From Bacteroidales bacterium (GTDB lineage Bacteria > Bacteroidota > Bacteroidia > Bacteroidales > GCA-2748055): a stretch of 64,000 bases of DNA. Below the pieces are notes generated by a model. That model saw only the letters and a program-made list of their open reading frames with translations. It made no database searches and was not told the DNA's origin. Below, in pieces: positions 1 to 8,049 of the stretch; within the stretch, counting starts at the first letter, position 1; each line of letters begins with the position of its first letter. Where the stretch lies: NCBI GenBank assembly GCA_029931975.1, contig JAOZQY010000014.1:1-64000 (forward strand). Direction: 5' to 3'. The position numbers and the translations under genes are program-made.

Positions 1-2
1 GG

Positions 3-1169
3 TTCAATCCCTTCTCATGGCTTATTTCCAGGATGATTAAAGAAAACCACGAGCACCTGGCCGACAGGCAGGTCCTTTCGACAGGAGTCGATTCAGCTCG
101 TTACAGAGCTCAGCTTATGAACCACACCCTGGGTGTGAATGTGTTCCGGCTGGGCAATCAGTTTAATCATTCCTTAACACTTAAAAGATTTAAAATGATG
201 AAAAAGCCAAACAAATCTCCACTGGGGATCTTTAAAATCGCCCTGCTGATCCCTGCTATACTACTTACATTGGGATTAACTACGGGCATGACTCCACAGC
301 AGAAAACAGTTAAAGGGAAAGTTATCTTTGCCGATACCGGAGCACCTGCCACGGGAGCTTCTATCGTTGTCAGAGGTGGTACACTTGGATGCGTTGTGGA
401 TAGAGATGGGAGCTTTATGCTCAATGTGGATGGTAACCCTGAACTGGTCATTTCCTTCGTGGGATATAGTTCCCTGACAGTAACAGCTTCCGACATTGGG
501 AAAAAACCTCTGAAGCTTGAAGTGACAAGCTATGAGATGGACCTGGAATCGGTAGCCATGGAAGTAAAGAAAGACGACTCCGGTACTGTTATAATAAGAA
601 ATATAGACGGGTCAGAAGCGGACCCGGTATTTGTAGCTGACGGAAAGGTGGTTGAAAGCATTGATGACATTGATCCCGAAAACATTGAGAGTATCAGTGT
701 GATCAAGGATCCAGATGATCCCATGATGAAAAAATACAATGCCAAAAACGGGGTCATCCTGATTAAAACCAAAGACGAAAAGCTCATTCTTTCTCCAAAG
801 GAGTCTAAGGAGCTTGGTGAGAAACATGCCAGCAATGAAACCGAAGAAGAGGTATTTTTCATCGTGGAAGACATGCCCAAGTTTCCGGGAGGCCTTCCTG
901 CCTTAAAAACATATATATACTCAAATCTGGAATACCCTGAAAAAGCCAAAACAGAAGGAATCCAGGGCGAGGCTGTTGTCCGTTTCTTGATCAACGAAAA
1001 AGGTGAAGCTGTGAAAGGTGAAATCCTCCGCAGTAGTTACCAGGGATTTGATGCTCCTGCTCTGAAAGTGATCAACGAGATGCCCGACTGGAAACCCGGA
1101 TCTCAGCGTGGAAAACCGGTAAAAGTCTGGAACGTCATTTCCATCAAATTCAATGACAAAAAGAAATAA
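3..1169 (+). CDS. M56 (BlaR1-like) membrane protein with carboxypeptidase-like, plug-like and TonB C-terminal domains; 5' truncated
   Basis: The frame is open to the left edge: codons before the first ATG at 33 read FNPFSWLIS, typical of the segment following the HExxH zinc site in BlaR1/M56 peptidases, so the start and catalytic site lie outside the window. Visible parts in order are the M56 C-terminal end (ENHEHLADRQVL, NQFNHS, LKRFKMM), a transmembrane helix (about residues 66-86 of the ORF), a carboxypeptidase-regulatory-like beta domain (about 93-165), a short plug-like segment (about 195-250, IESISVIKDP, GVILIKTK) and a TonB C-terminal domain (about 280-375, PKFPGG, YPEKAKTEGIQGEAVVRF). 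In Bacteroidota such proteins usually accompany a BlaI-type repressor, which would be to the left. Inference: an inner-membrane sensor-protease whose periplasmic TonB-like tail touches the envelope. Confidence 0.85.
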   Translation, partial: FNPFSWLISRMIKENHEHLADRQVLSTGVDSARYRAQLMNHTLGVNVFRLGNQFNHSLTLKRFKMMKKPNKSPLGIFKIALLIPAILLTLGLTTGMTPQQKTVKGKVIFADTGAPATGASIVVRGGTLGCVVDRDGSFMLNVDGNPELVISFVGYSSLTVTASDIGKKPLKLEVTSYEMDLESVAMEVKKDDSGTVIIRNIDGSEADPVFVADGKVVESIDDIDPENIESISVIKDPDDPMMKKYNAKNGVILIKTKDEKLILSPKESKELGEKHASNETEEEVFFIVEDMPKFPGGLPALKTYIYSNLEYPEKAKTEGIQGEAVVRFLINEKGEAVKGEILRSSYQGFDAPALKVINEMPDWKPGSQRGKPVKVWNVISIKFNDKKK

Positions 1170-1198
1170 TCCTGGATAAATAAGCCGATCCAAGTAAA

Positions 1199-1235
1199 AG
1201 AGGCCGTCCTGTTATGGGGCGGCCTCTATATTTTA
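1199..1235. terminator. Bidirectional intrinsic terminator between convergent genes
   Basis: An 11-bp stem AGAGGCCGTCC / GGGCGGCCTCT (one G-T wobble) with a 7-nt loop. It is followed on the plus strand by ATATTTTATT and on the minus strand by TTTTACTT. It sits between the 3' ends of the M56 gene and gmhA and could end both transcripts. Confidence 0.75.
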
Positions 1236-1835
1236 TTGAAGGATTTTCCCTCTGTGATGGTTATAAAAAACTTCCCGCTCAATAAGGAGCACCAGAATGT
1301 GCAGAATCTTGATGTGTATCTCCTGAATCCGGTCGGAGTGCTTGCGTCCCTTCACCCTGATTTCACTATCGACCATCCCCGCCAGCAATCCACCCGTTTT
1401 CCCGGTCAGCCCAACCACCTTCATTCCCTTTCCCCTGGCTGCCTCTACCGCACGGACAACGTTCATGGAGTTGCCGCTGGTACTAATGGCCAGCAGCACA
1501 TCACCTTCCTGCCCCAAAGCCTCCACATACCTGGAGAAGATCTCATCGAAACTGTAATCGTTAGCGGTGCAGGTAATATGGGAAGGATCGCTTATACTGA
1601 TAGCCGGAAGTGCGGGGCGCTTCTCCCGGAATACTCCTGAAAGCTCTTCAGCAAAGTGCATGGCGTCTGTCATGGAACCCCCGTTGCCACAGGAGATTAT
1701 CTTTCTGCCATCCTGAATGGCCTCCACCATAATGCTTGCCGTTTTTTCAATGGCTTCAATGTTTTCAGACTGACTGATAAATTCTTCCAGCACCTCCCGT
1801 GCTTCATTTAGATTCTCCTGGATCAAAGCCTTCAT
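1233..1835 (-). CDS. gmhA: Phosphoheptose isomerase (sedoheptulose-7-phosphate isomerase)
   Basis: A SIS-domain enzyme that converts sedoheptulose 7-phosphate to D-glycero-D-manno-heptose 7-phosphate, the first step of ADP-heptose synthesis for LPS core, in the cytoplasm. The protein follows GmhA closely: SCGNGGS sugar-phosphate loop, [17 protein letters not shown], a second phosphate loop [17 protein letters not shown] and [13 protein letters not shown]. The ORF can start at 1865, but the internal ATG at 1835 gives [12 protein letters not shown], which lines up with known N termini. A TACTTTTG element (-7-like) also lies between the two starts, so the shorter form of 200 residues is chosen. 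It is convergent with the M56 gene and divergent from the mutL run. No other heptose gene is nearby. Confidence 0.93.
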   Translation of the reverse strand: MKALIQENLNEAREVLEEFISQSENIEAIEKTASIMVEAIQDGRKIISCGNGGSMTDAMHFAEELSGVFREKRPALPAISISDPSHITCTANDYSFDEIFSRYVEALGQEGDVLLAISTSGNSMNVVRAVEAARGKGMKVVGLTGKTGGLLAGMVDSEIRVKGRKHSDRIQEIHIKILHILVLLIEREVFYNHHRGKILQ

Positions 1836-1907
1836 ACTCCCAAAAGTAAAAAACCGTTTCGACATTGCAGACTTAATCGTTAACTTTACAGGCTAAACAA
1901 ATGCATT

Positions 1908-2192
1908 ATGGGAATGCCCAGGTTTATAAAACTGCCAGGTCACAATCAATTCAATTATTCCCCCAGGTACTGGGACCCGGAAAAAGAGGCAAGGGATGCG
2001 AGGATCAGGCAGATCAAGCAGGAGATGGGAATTGAGGTTCCTTTCGATTCTAACCGATCGACCATCAGAAGGGGCTCAATCCGGCAGGTCCGTCAACAGG
2101 CCAATGTCAAAGCTAAGCGTAGTTCCAACATCAGGCTGTTGGTTATTCTGGCCATCCTCTTCCTGATTGCCTATCTAATATTCTTTAAGTAG
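1908..2192 (+). CDS. Small conserved Bacteroidota protein with one C-terminal membrane helix
   Basis: 94 residues. The N terminus has a PRFIKLPGHNQFNYSPRYWDP motif region, the middle is rich in Arg/Lys/Gln, and the C terminus is a single membrane helix (about residues 74-92, LLVILAILFLIAYLIFF) ending in a lysine, as in a tail-anchored protein. The stop codon directly abuts the mutL ATG, so the two are almost certainly cotranscribed. From memory, similar proteins in Bacteroidota genomes often precede mutL or rhomboid genes and are sometimes labelled riboflavin synthase beta-like, for which I see no support. Function unknown. Confidence 0.75.
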   Translation: MGMPRFIKLPGHNQFNYSPRYWDPEKEARDARIRQIKQEMGIEVPFDSNRSTIRRGSIRQVRQQANVKAKRSSNIRLLVILAILFLIAYLIFFK

Positions 2193-3968
2193 ATGTCAGA
2201 GATCATCCACGTGCTGAGTGATGCGGTTGCCAATCAGATCGCAGCAGGAGAGGTTATACAGCGGCCCGCTTCAGTAGTGAAGGAATTAATGGAAAATGCA
2301 GTGGATGCAAAGGCAAGCATCCTCAAAGTAATTATTATAGATGCCGGCAAGACCCTTATTCAGGTAGTTGATAATGGATGTGGAATGTCGGAAAAAGATG
2401 CTGAGCGTTGTTTTGAGCGCCACGCCACCTCGAAAATTTCCAGTGCCGACGACCTCTTTTCAATCCGAACAAGGGGATTCAGGGGAGAAGCACTGGCCTC
2501 CATGGCAGCTGTTGCAGAAGTAACACTCAAAACACGTCAGGAGGCTAATGAACTGGGCATCCATATCCGTATCGCAGGATCGAAGTTTGAATCGAAAGAA
2601 GCTGTCCAGGCACCAACAGGCTCCAACTTCCAGGTCCGAAACCTTTTCTTCAATGTACCGGCCCGGAGGAAATTTCTAAAGAGCGATCAGACCGAGCTGC
2701 GACATATTATCCATGAATTTAACCATGTGGCACTTACCCACCCGGAAGTTGAATGTTCACTGATCCATAACCAATCGGAGATCTTCCAGCTTCCCGCTAG
2801 CAACCTGAGACAAAGGATCATCGGAGTCTTTGGCAAATCGGTCAACAGCTACCTGATCCCGCTCGAATCAGAAACCACCCTGATCAACATTGATGGATTT
2901 ATCGGGAAACCCGAACATGCACGGAGAACCTATGGCGAACAGTTCTTCTTTGTGAATAACAGGTATATCAAGCATCCCTATTTTCATAAGGCTGTTATGA
3001 ATGCATATGACCAGATTCTGGCGGCCGACCATTTTCCCTCCTATTTTATCTATTTCACCATTGATCCGTCTAAAATTGATGTGAATATCCACCCCTCTAA
3101 AACGGAAGTTAAATTTGAAGATGAACGGGCCATCTGGCAGATGCTTCTGGCTTCGGTAAAAAAGGCCATCGGAAAAAACAATCTGTCGCCATCACTTGAT
3201 TTCAGTAAGGAAGGGGTCATCGATATACCAGTGCTATCTAAAGATACCGAGATCAGGCAGCCAGCCATTGATACCAACCCGGCATACAATCCCTTTGAAG
3301 GAGAGGACAACTATGACCGGGAAAAGCGTTCCACCCCCTACCAGGATAAACGCTTTGAAGGCTGGGAACAACTATTCGAACCTGCACATGGAATGCCATT
3401 TAATACTCAGAAAAACCTGCAGGTAAAAAACAAATATATCCTGTCGCCTGTTAAATCAGGTATCATGCTTATCGATCAGCGCAGAGCTCACGAACGCATT
3501 CTTTATGAGCAGATGTTAAGGGCACAGGAAAATAAGGAGCCCCTGGCTCAGCAATCCTTGTTTCCCCAAACCATTAGCCTGAATGCAACCGATTACCTGG
3601 TGTGCCTGGAAATGATGAAAAGTCTTGAACAACTGGGATTTGATATTCGCGACTTTGGAAACAACAGTGTAGTAGTGCACGGCTTTCCATCAGAAATGAA
3701 ACCTGCAGGTGCAGGTGACACTATTGAGTTAATGATTGAACAGTATAAATCCTTGAAAGGATTAAATAATACAGAACATTCTGAACGCGTATCACGTGCT
3801 GCAGCAAAAGCATCGGCCATTCACTACGGTAAACAGCTTACCGATATTGAGATGCAGGAACTAATTGACCAGCTGTTTGCCTGCGAAAATCCCAACCATT
3901 CACCCTCAGGAAAAACGATCGTCAGGATCATTGATCTTGAAGAGTTAGACTCCTATTTTAAAGATTAG
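2193..3968 (+). CDS. mutL: DNA mismatch repair protein MutL
   Basis: GHKL-family ATPase that couples MutS mismatch recognition to downstream repair. The N-terminal half has the canonical motifs: IAAGEVIQRPASVVKELMENA (E and N for Mg/ATP), DNGCGM, ATSKI and TRGFRGEAL, then FFVNNRYIKHP and NIHPSKTEVKF. The C-terminal dimerisation domain begins near residue 400. Its endonuclease-type signature is altered: DQRRAHERILYE replaces DQHA-x2-E-x4-E, and the CPHGRP-type metal motif reads NHSPSGKT. Length (591) is normal. It is the second gene of a five-gene run and its ATG follows the previous stop with no gap. Confidence 0.97.
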   Translation: MSEIIHVLSDAVANQIAAGEVIQRPASVVKELMENAVDAKASILKVIIIDAGKTLIQVVDNGCGMSEKDAERCFERHATSKISSADDLFSIRTRGFRGEALASMAAVAEVTLKTRQEANELGIHIRIAGSKFESKEAVQAPTGSNFQVRNLFFNVPARRKFLKSDQTELRHIIHEFNHVALTHPEVECSLIHNQSEIFQLPASNLRQRIIGVFGKSVNSYLIPLESETTLINIDGFIGKPEHARRTYGEQFFFVNNRYIKHPYFHKAVMNAYDQILAADHFPSYFIYFTIDPSKIDVNIHPSKTEVKFEDERAIWQMLLASVKKAIGKNNLSPSLDFSKEGVIDIPVLSKDTEIRQPAIDTNPAYNPFEGEDNYDREKRSTPYQDKRFEGWEQLFEPAHGMPFNTQKNLQVKNKYILSPVKSGIMLIDQRRAHERILYEQMLRAQENKEPLAQQSLFPQTISLNATDYLVCLEMMKSLEQLGFDIRDFGNNSVVVHGFPSEMKPAGAGDTIELMIEQYKSLKGLNNTEHSERVSRAAAKASAIHYGKQLTDIEMQELIDQLFACENPNHSPSGKTIVRIIDLEELDSYFKD

Positions 3969-3972
3969 TATT

Positions 3973-4710
3973 ATGAATCGATTTTATAGCGGAAGATTAA
4001 GCAATACTCCCCCGGTTACAAAAAACCTGATCATTATTAATGTAGTGATGTTAGTGGCTGCCATGTTCTTCGAACGGGCAACCAGGGTCAACCTGAATGC
4101 TGTTCTGGGAATGTTTTATATTCAATCTCCCTTTTTCGCGCCGTGGCAGATCGTTACGCATATGTTTATGCATGGTGGAATTGCCCATATCTTTTTTAAT
4201 ATGTATGCCTTATGGATCTTCGGGAAAACCCTGGAGAGTGTCTGGGGAAGCAAAAGGTTCCTAATATATTATCTGATAACCGGACTAGGTGCAGCATTTT
4301 TCCATCAACTTGTGAACTATATTCAGTTTGCTCCCGATATAGCTGCATTAAAAGCAGCTTATTCGGTTGACAGGATAAACCATGCACTAATTAATGAAAT
4401 CTTACAGCCCGGCAACCAGTTCTATGAAATCGGGCGAAACCTGATCAGGCCAACCGTTGGTGCCTCTGGGGCCGTCTACGGGGTTTTGCTGGCATTTGGA
4501 ATGCTGTTTCCAAATACACCCCTGTATTTAATGTTCATCCCTATCCCGATCAAAGCAAAATGGATGGTCATTGGCTTTGGTGTACTCGAACTCTACCTGG
4601 GTATTACACAGAGCGGAGGCAACATTGCCCATTTCGCCCACCTGGGTGGTATGATTTTTGGATTCTTCTTAATCAGATATTGGAACAAGTTTACCAAAAA
4701 CTTCTATTAA
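3973..4710 (+). CDS. Rhomboid-family intramembrane serine protease (first of two)
   Basis: 245 residues with about six membrane helices. The catalytic dyad is visible: Ser165 in VGASGAVYG and His223 in HFAHLGGMIFG. HGGIAHIFFNMYALWIFG is the conserved helix-2 region. There is a roughly 40-residue insertion between helices (about 115-158, QFAPDIAALKAAY onward), longer than in minimal rhomboids. It starts four bases after mutL and is followed 12 bp later by a second rhomboid. Substrates unknown; expected to cleave membrane-anchored proteins in the inner membrane. Confidence 0.93.
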   Translation: MNRFYSGRLSNTPPVTKNLIIINVVMLVAAMFFERATRVNLNAVLGMFYIQSPFFAPWQIVTHMFMHGGIAHIFFNMYALWIFGKTLESVWGSKRFLIYYLITGLGAAFFHQLVNYIQFAPDIAALKAAYSVDRINHALINEILQPGNQFYEIGRNLIRPTVGASGAVYGVLLAFGMLFPNTPLYLMFIPIPIKAKWMVIGFGVLELYLGITQSGGNIAHFAHLGGMIFGFFLIRYWNKFTKNFY

Positions 4711-4722
4711 TTAACTGATTAA

Positions 4723-5628
4723 ATGAGTATAACAAACGAAATAAAAGAGTCATTCAAAAAAGGGACCACTCTTCACAAGCTAATATATCTGAACCTGGGA
4801 CTCTTTCTGGCAGTACAAATTGTCAGGATAGTGCTTTTCCTGTCAAATTCATATGATCTGTTTCCAGGATTCCTGAATTACCTGGCAGTCCCTGCCAACC
4901 TGGAGGTGCTTGCAAAACGTCCATGGACCCTGATCACCTACATGTTCCTGCATGTGGATTTTATTCATATCCTTTTTAACCTCCTGTGGTTATACTGGTT
5001 CGGAACAATCTTTATCCAGGAACTTGGACTGAAAAAACTGCTCAGCACTTACCTGCTGGGAGGTCTGACAGGAGGAATCTTCTATGTGATATTCTATAAC
5101 CTCTTCCCTGTTTTTGAAGGGGTCAGGGGAGAATCCGTTGCTCTTGGAGCTTCTGCTTCTGTAATGGCTGTAGTTGTTGCTGTAGCCACTTACCAGCCCA
5201 ACAGAAGAATGCATCTTGTACTGATCGGACCTGTTAAGATTATCTACATTGCCCTGGCCATGTTTGTATTTACTTCCTTGGTTGACTTTTCAGTAAATAC
5301 CGGGGGGAAAATAGCACATATCGGGGGAGCGCTCACCGGATTCCTGTTCGCCTACTATTACAGGCGGGGTAAGGACATTACCAAAGGCTTTGACCGGTCC
5401 ATGGACAAAATTGCCACCTGGTTCAAACCCGGAAAAGACAACCTTAAAGTCACCTACAAGCGCAATACCGGGCAAAAACCTCCGGCAGACGATCTTGAGT
5501 ACAAAAAACAAAAAACACAAGAACAGAAGGAGATCGATCAGATCCTTGACAAGATCTCAAAAGCGGGATATGACAGCCTCTCTTCCAGGGAGAAAGAACT
5601 GCTTTTTAAAATGAGTGATAAAAAATAG
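4723..5628 (+). CDS. Rhomboid-family protease with C-terminal DUF6576-like tail (second of two)
   Basis: 301 residues: six membrane helices, catalytic Ser144 in LGASASVMA and His199 in KIAHIGGALTG, with HVDFIHILFNLLWLYWFG as the helix-2 motif. A cytoplasmic C-terminal tail of about 85 residues ends in a helical segment (EIDQILDKISKAGYDSLSSREKELL) that resembles the DUF6576 tail of Bacteroidota rhomboids. The catalytic motif is GASAS rather than GASG as in its neighbour. The pair diverges too much to be a recent duplication. Cotranscribed with mutL upstream and the EEP gene downstream. Confidence 0.92.
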   Translation: MSITNEIKESFKKGTTLHKLIYLNLGLFLAVQIVRIVLFLSNSYDLFPGFLNYLAVPANLEVLAKRPWTLITYMFLHVDFIHILFNLLWLYWFGTIFIQELGLKKLLSTYLLGGLTGGIFYVIFYNLFPVFEGVRGESVALGASASVMAVVVAVATYQPNRRMHLVLIGPVKIIYIALAMFVFTSLVDFSVNTGGKIAHIGGALTGFLFAYYYRRGKDITKGFDRSMDKIATWFKPGKDNLKVTYKRNTGQKPPADDLEYKKQKTQEQKEIDQILDKISKAGYDSLSSREKELLFKMSDKK

Positions 5629-5630
5629 TT

Positions 5631-6749
5631 GTGAGTAAGTTTACAGACAGAGTCATCCTGATTCTCAATATCCTGGGTGTTGCCGCACTGCTGCTGGCAT
5701 ACCTGGCTCCGCTGGTGAACCCGGCCAGGATGATTCTCCCTGCACTCTTCGGACTGGCTTACCCTTATTTACTGATGCTGAATCTGGTTTTTCTCTGTTT
5801 TTGGCTCACCCGTCTGAAGAAAGAAATCTTCATTTCACTGATAGCAATACTCCTGGGGTGGAACCATCTGAATAATCTTATTCCCCTGAACTTCAAATCT
5901 GAAGATATCCCCGCAAATACAACTCAGACACAATTATTAAAGGTGCTCTCATACAATGTAAGGGGTTTCGACATCTTCAGGTGGAATAATGAACCCACGG
6001 TAAAAAAAGAGATTTTTGATTTTCTAAAAGCCCAGGAACCCCACCTGGTCTGCTTCCAGGAATACTACACTTCGCCTAAAAAAAGCCAGACTCAAACAAG
6101 TATTTCCAATGAACTGAAATATCTGCCTCACAAAGCTGTATACTACACAGCCGACCATAGCAACAAAAACGGATTTGGTATTGCTACGTACAGCAAATAC
6201 CCCATTCTGAAAAAGAGCAGAATCCCCTTCAATTCCTCCTTTAATGCTGCCATGTATACTGATATCCTGTTCCAATCCGATACCATCAGGGTCTTTAATA
6301 TCCACCTGCAATCCATCAAGTTCCAGGCAGATAATTATGCTTTTATGGATACGGCACGGCTGACCTACAATACTGAACAGGTAAACGAAATCAGGGCCAT
6401 CGGCTCCAGGCTAAAGACCGCTTTCACCATGAGAGCCGAACAGGCTCAGATGATTGCCAACTATATCAAAGATTCGCCCTATCCGCTAATTGTATTGGGT
6501 GATTTTAATGATACGCCCCAATCCTATGCCTACAGAAAGATTAAAAAAGGTATGCAGGATGCCTTCCGCAGCTCGGGTAAGGGTTTTGGAAATACCTATG
6601 AGGGAGAGCTTCCCTCATTTCGCATTGACTATATTTTTTATGGACCTCCTTTTATTTCTTATGAATTCAAGCGAATAAAAACGGATTGCTCCGATCATTA
6701 TCCGATATCCACCTGGCTTTATTATCCCCGGGAAACTATTCCTGAATAA
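5631..6749 (+). CDS. Membrane-anchored endonuclease/exonuclease/phosphatase (EEP) family protein
   Basis: Starts with GTG three bases after the rhomboid stop. The N terminus has three closely spaced membrane helices (about residues 8-88). The rest is an EEP/DNase I-like fold with the expected catalytic blocks: YNVRGFD, CFQEYY (Glu metal ligand), GDFNDTP (Asp/Asn), FRIDYIFY and SDHYPI (catalytic His). Substrate is not evident; relatives include sphingomyelinase-like phosphodiesterases and nucleases. Its last 14 bp overlap the 3' end of the opposite-strand DUF434 gene. Confidence 0.9.
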   Translation: MSKFTDRVILILNILGVAALLLAYLAPLVNPARMILPALFGLAYPYLLMLNLVFLCFWLTRLKKEIFISLIAILLGWNHLNNLIPLNFKSEDIPANTTQTQLLKVLSYNVRGFDIFRWNNEPTVKKEIFDFLKAQEPHLVCFQEYYTSPKKSQTQTSISNELKYLPHKAVYYTADHSNKNGFGIATYSKYPILKKSRIPFNSSFNAAMYTDILFQSDTIRVFNIHLQSIKFQADNYAFMDTARLTYNTEQVNEIRAIGSRLKTAFTMRAEQAQMIANYIKDSPYPLIVLGDFNDTPQSYAYRKIKKGMQDAFRSSGKGFGNTYEGELPSFRIDYIFYGPPFISYEFKRIKTDCSDHYPISTWLYYPRETIPE

Positions 6750-7404
6750 GTACAGGGAAATCCGGCTGAAAATATTTCTGAAGAAGATAACGTGGCAGGT
6801 CTATGACTTTCCTGTCGTAATGGTCAATAATAACTCCATCGGATGTACATATGGCAGAGCTCCTTTCATGCATTAACATATGGTCAGGCGACTTAACTGT
6901 ATGGGCATCCCCTTCTATTCCCATCTGAACCATATCCTCACAGAGCTCTATTGAAAGTCGTCTGCTATGAGAGACCGGTTCGTCCAGATAATGAATAAAA
7001 CTCGCTTCCGGCCAACTCTGAAGTACCTCGAGCATCAGGGAAACCGATCGGGAAAACTGGGGCTTGTTGATAATCCTACCCCTCATCTCCCCAGCATCAC
7101 GTAACATTCCGTCGTTACAAATAAACAGGGGTTTCCCGAGGAGATAATTATTGATGGTGAAAAGAACATTATAGGTATCGATCCTTACCAGATCGCCCTT
7201 CTCCACTTCTCCAATTTTATCCCTCCGGAGGGCTGCAAGTCTTGCCGGTGCGATACCCCTGTAAAGTACCTGTCGCATAGTACCCGGCAGCATAAATTTA
7301 TCGCCTACCAGTTTCAATGAAGCTTTTTGCGGATAGCCATTTGACAGCATCCATAAATAATGCTCAGCTGCCTCATTCATAGAATCAGAAAATGGAGCCT
7401 TCAT
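6736..7404 (-). CDS. DUF434 domain-containing protein
   Basis: 222 residues resembling the DUF434/DUF5616 family known from archaea and bacteria. An N-terminal helical part (Asp/Glu/Arg-rich, AEHYLWMLSNGYPQKASLKLVGDKF) contains RQVLYRG, followed by an alpha/beta part with IDTYNVLFTINNYLLGKPLFICNDG, FIHYLDEPVSHS and a C-terminal ERSSAICTSDGVIIDHY. The conserved Asp/Glu residues suggest a nuclease- or phosphatase-like fold, but no activity is established. Its 3' end overlaps the EEP gene. Its start is divergent from the lipoprotein gene, with 137 bp between them. Confidence 0.75.
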   Translation of the reverse strand: MKAPFSDSMNEAAEHYLWMLSNGYPQKASLKLVGDKFMLPGTMRQVLYRGIAPARLAALRRDKIGEVEKGDLVRIDTYNVLFTINNYLLGKPLFICNDGMLRDAGEMRGRIINKPQFSRSVSLMLEVLQSWPEASFIHYLDEPVSHSRRLSIELCEDMVQMGIEGDAHTVKSPDHMLMHERSSAICTSDGVIIDHYDRKVIDLPRYLLQKYFQPDFPVLIQE

Positions 7405-7541
7405 TTTACAAAAGTACTATAAATAAGCTTACCTTTCTGATTAACAGGTGTATAGAATTATTAACAAGACCTTATGCAGACAAATTCACTGTATATGGAT
7501 TTTATGTATCTTTAATCTTGTAGAACCAAAATGCATTCATC

Positions 7542-7988
7542 ATGAAGAATCTTATAGGAATTATTTTAATGGGATTGATTGTTTCATCCTGTAGTTTGTT
7601 TCAAAAGCCATCTATGACACAAGAGCAGATTGATGAAATGGTTGCGGAAAACGATGCTCTAAAAACACAGGTAAACAGCTGCAAAGATCTGGAGGATCAG
7701 CTTGCACTTGCAAGAATGCAGGCGGATGAAGCCTTACTTAAACTATCTAATTGCGAAAACGACAATTCGAAGGTTCATATTATTGTTGGCGCATTTAAAA
7801 ACTCCTCCTACGCAAATGAGTACTCAGCGGAGATGAAGGAGAAGGGGCATGATGGTAAAATAATCGCAGGTCCCTATAGTTTTAACCTGGTAACGGCCAG
7901 TTCCCATGAATCTGTAAGGGCAGCACTTAACTCTCTGAACACTATACGGGATAATATTATCGAAACTGCATGGATATACATTGAATAA
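7542..7988 (+). CDS. Lipoprotein with coiled coil and SPOR-like C-terminal domain
   Basis: 148 residues. A lipoprotein signal peptide ends at Cys17 (lipobox VSSC). A short coiled coil follows (about 28-70, EQIDEMVAENDALKTQV). The C-terminal 70 residues look like a SPOR domain: VHIIVGAFKNSSYANEYSAEMKEKGHDGKII, then a beta segment ending in AWIYIE. SPOR domains bind denuded peptidoglycan at division sites, so a periplasmic cell-wall role is likely. Monocistronic between divergent and convergent neighbours. A weak TATCTTTA (-7-like) lies at 7507. Confidence 0.8.
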   Translation: MKNLIGIILMGLIVSSCSLFQKPSMTQEQIDEMVAENDALKTQVNSCKDLEDQLALARMQADEALLKLSNCENDNSKVHIIVGAFKNSSYANEYSAEMKEKGHDGKIIAGPYSFNLVTASSHESVRAALNSLNTIRDNIIETAWIYIE

Positions 7989-8009
7989 GTGCTTTGCGCT
8001 TATTCAATG
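7979..8009. terminator. Long perfect hairpin overlapping the lipoprotein stop codon
   Basis: A 14-bp stem (CATTGAATAAGTGC / GCGCTTATTCAATG, one G-T pair) with a TTT loop. It begins inside the last codons of the lipoprotein gene and lacks a strong T-tract on either side. It probably ends or protects the 3' end of the transcript. Confidence 0.55.
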
Positions 8010-8028
8010 CTTATTATGTGCACTAACT

Positions 8029-8049
8029 AATGAATGCTTCGCATTCGTT
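8029..8049. terminator. Second hairpin at the 3' end of the phosphofructokinase gene
   Basis: Stem AATGAATGC / GCATTCGTT (one wobble) with loop TTC, directly beside the minus-strand stop at 8050. Together with the hairpin at 7979 it separates two convergent transcripts. Confidence 0.5.
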
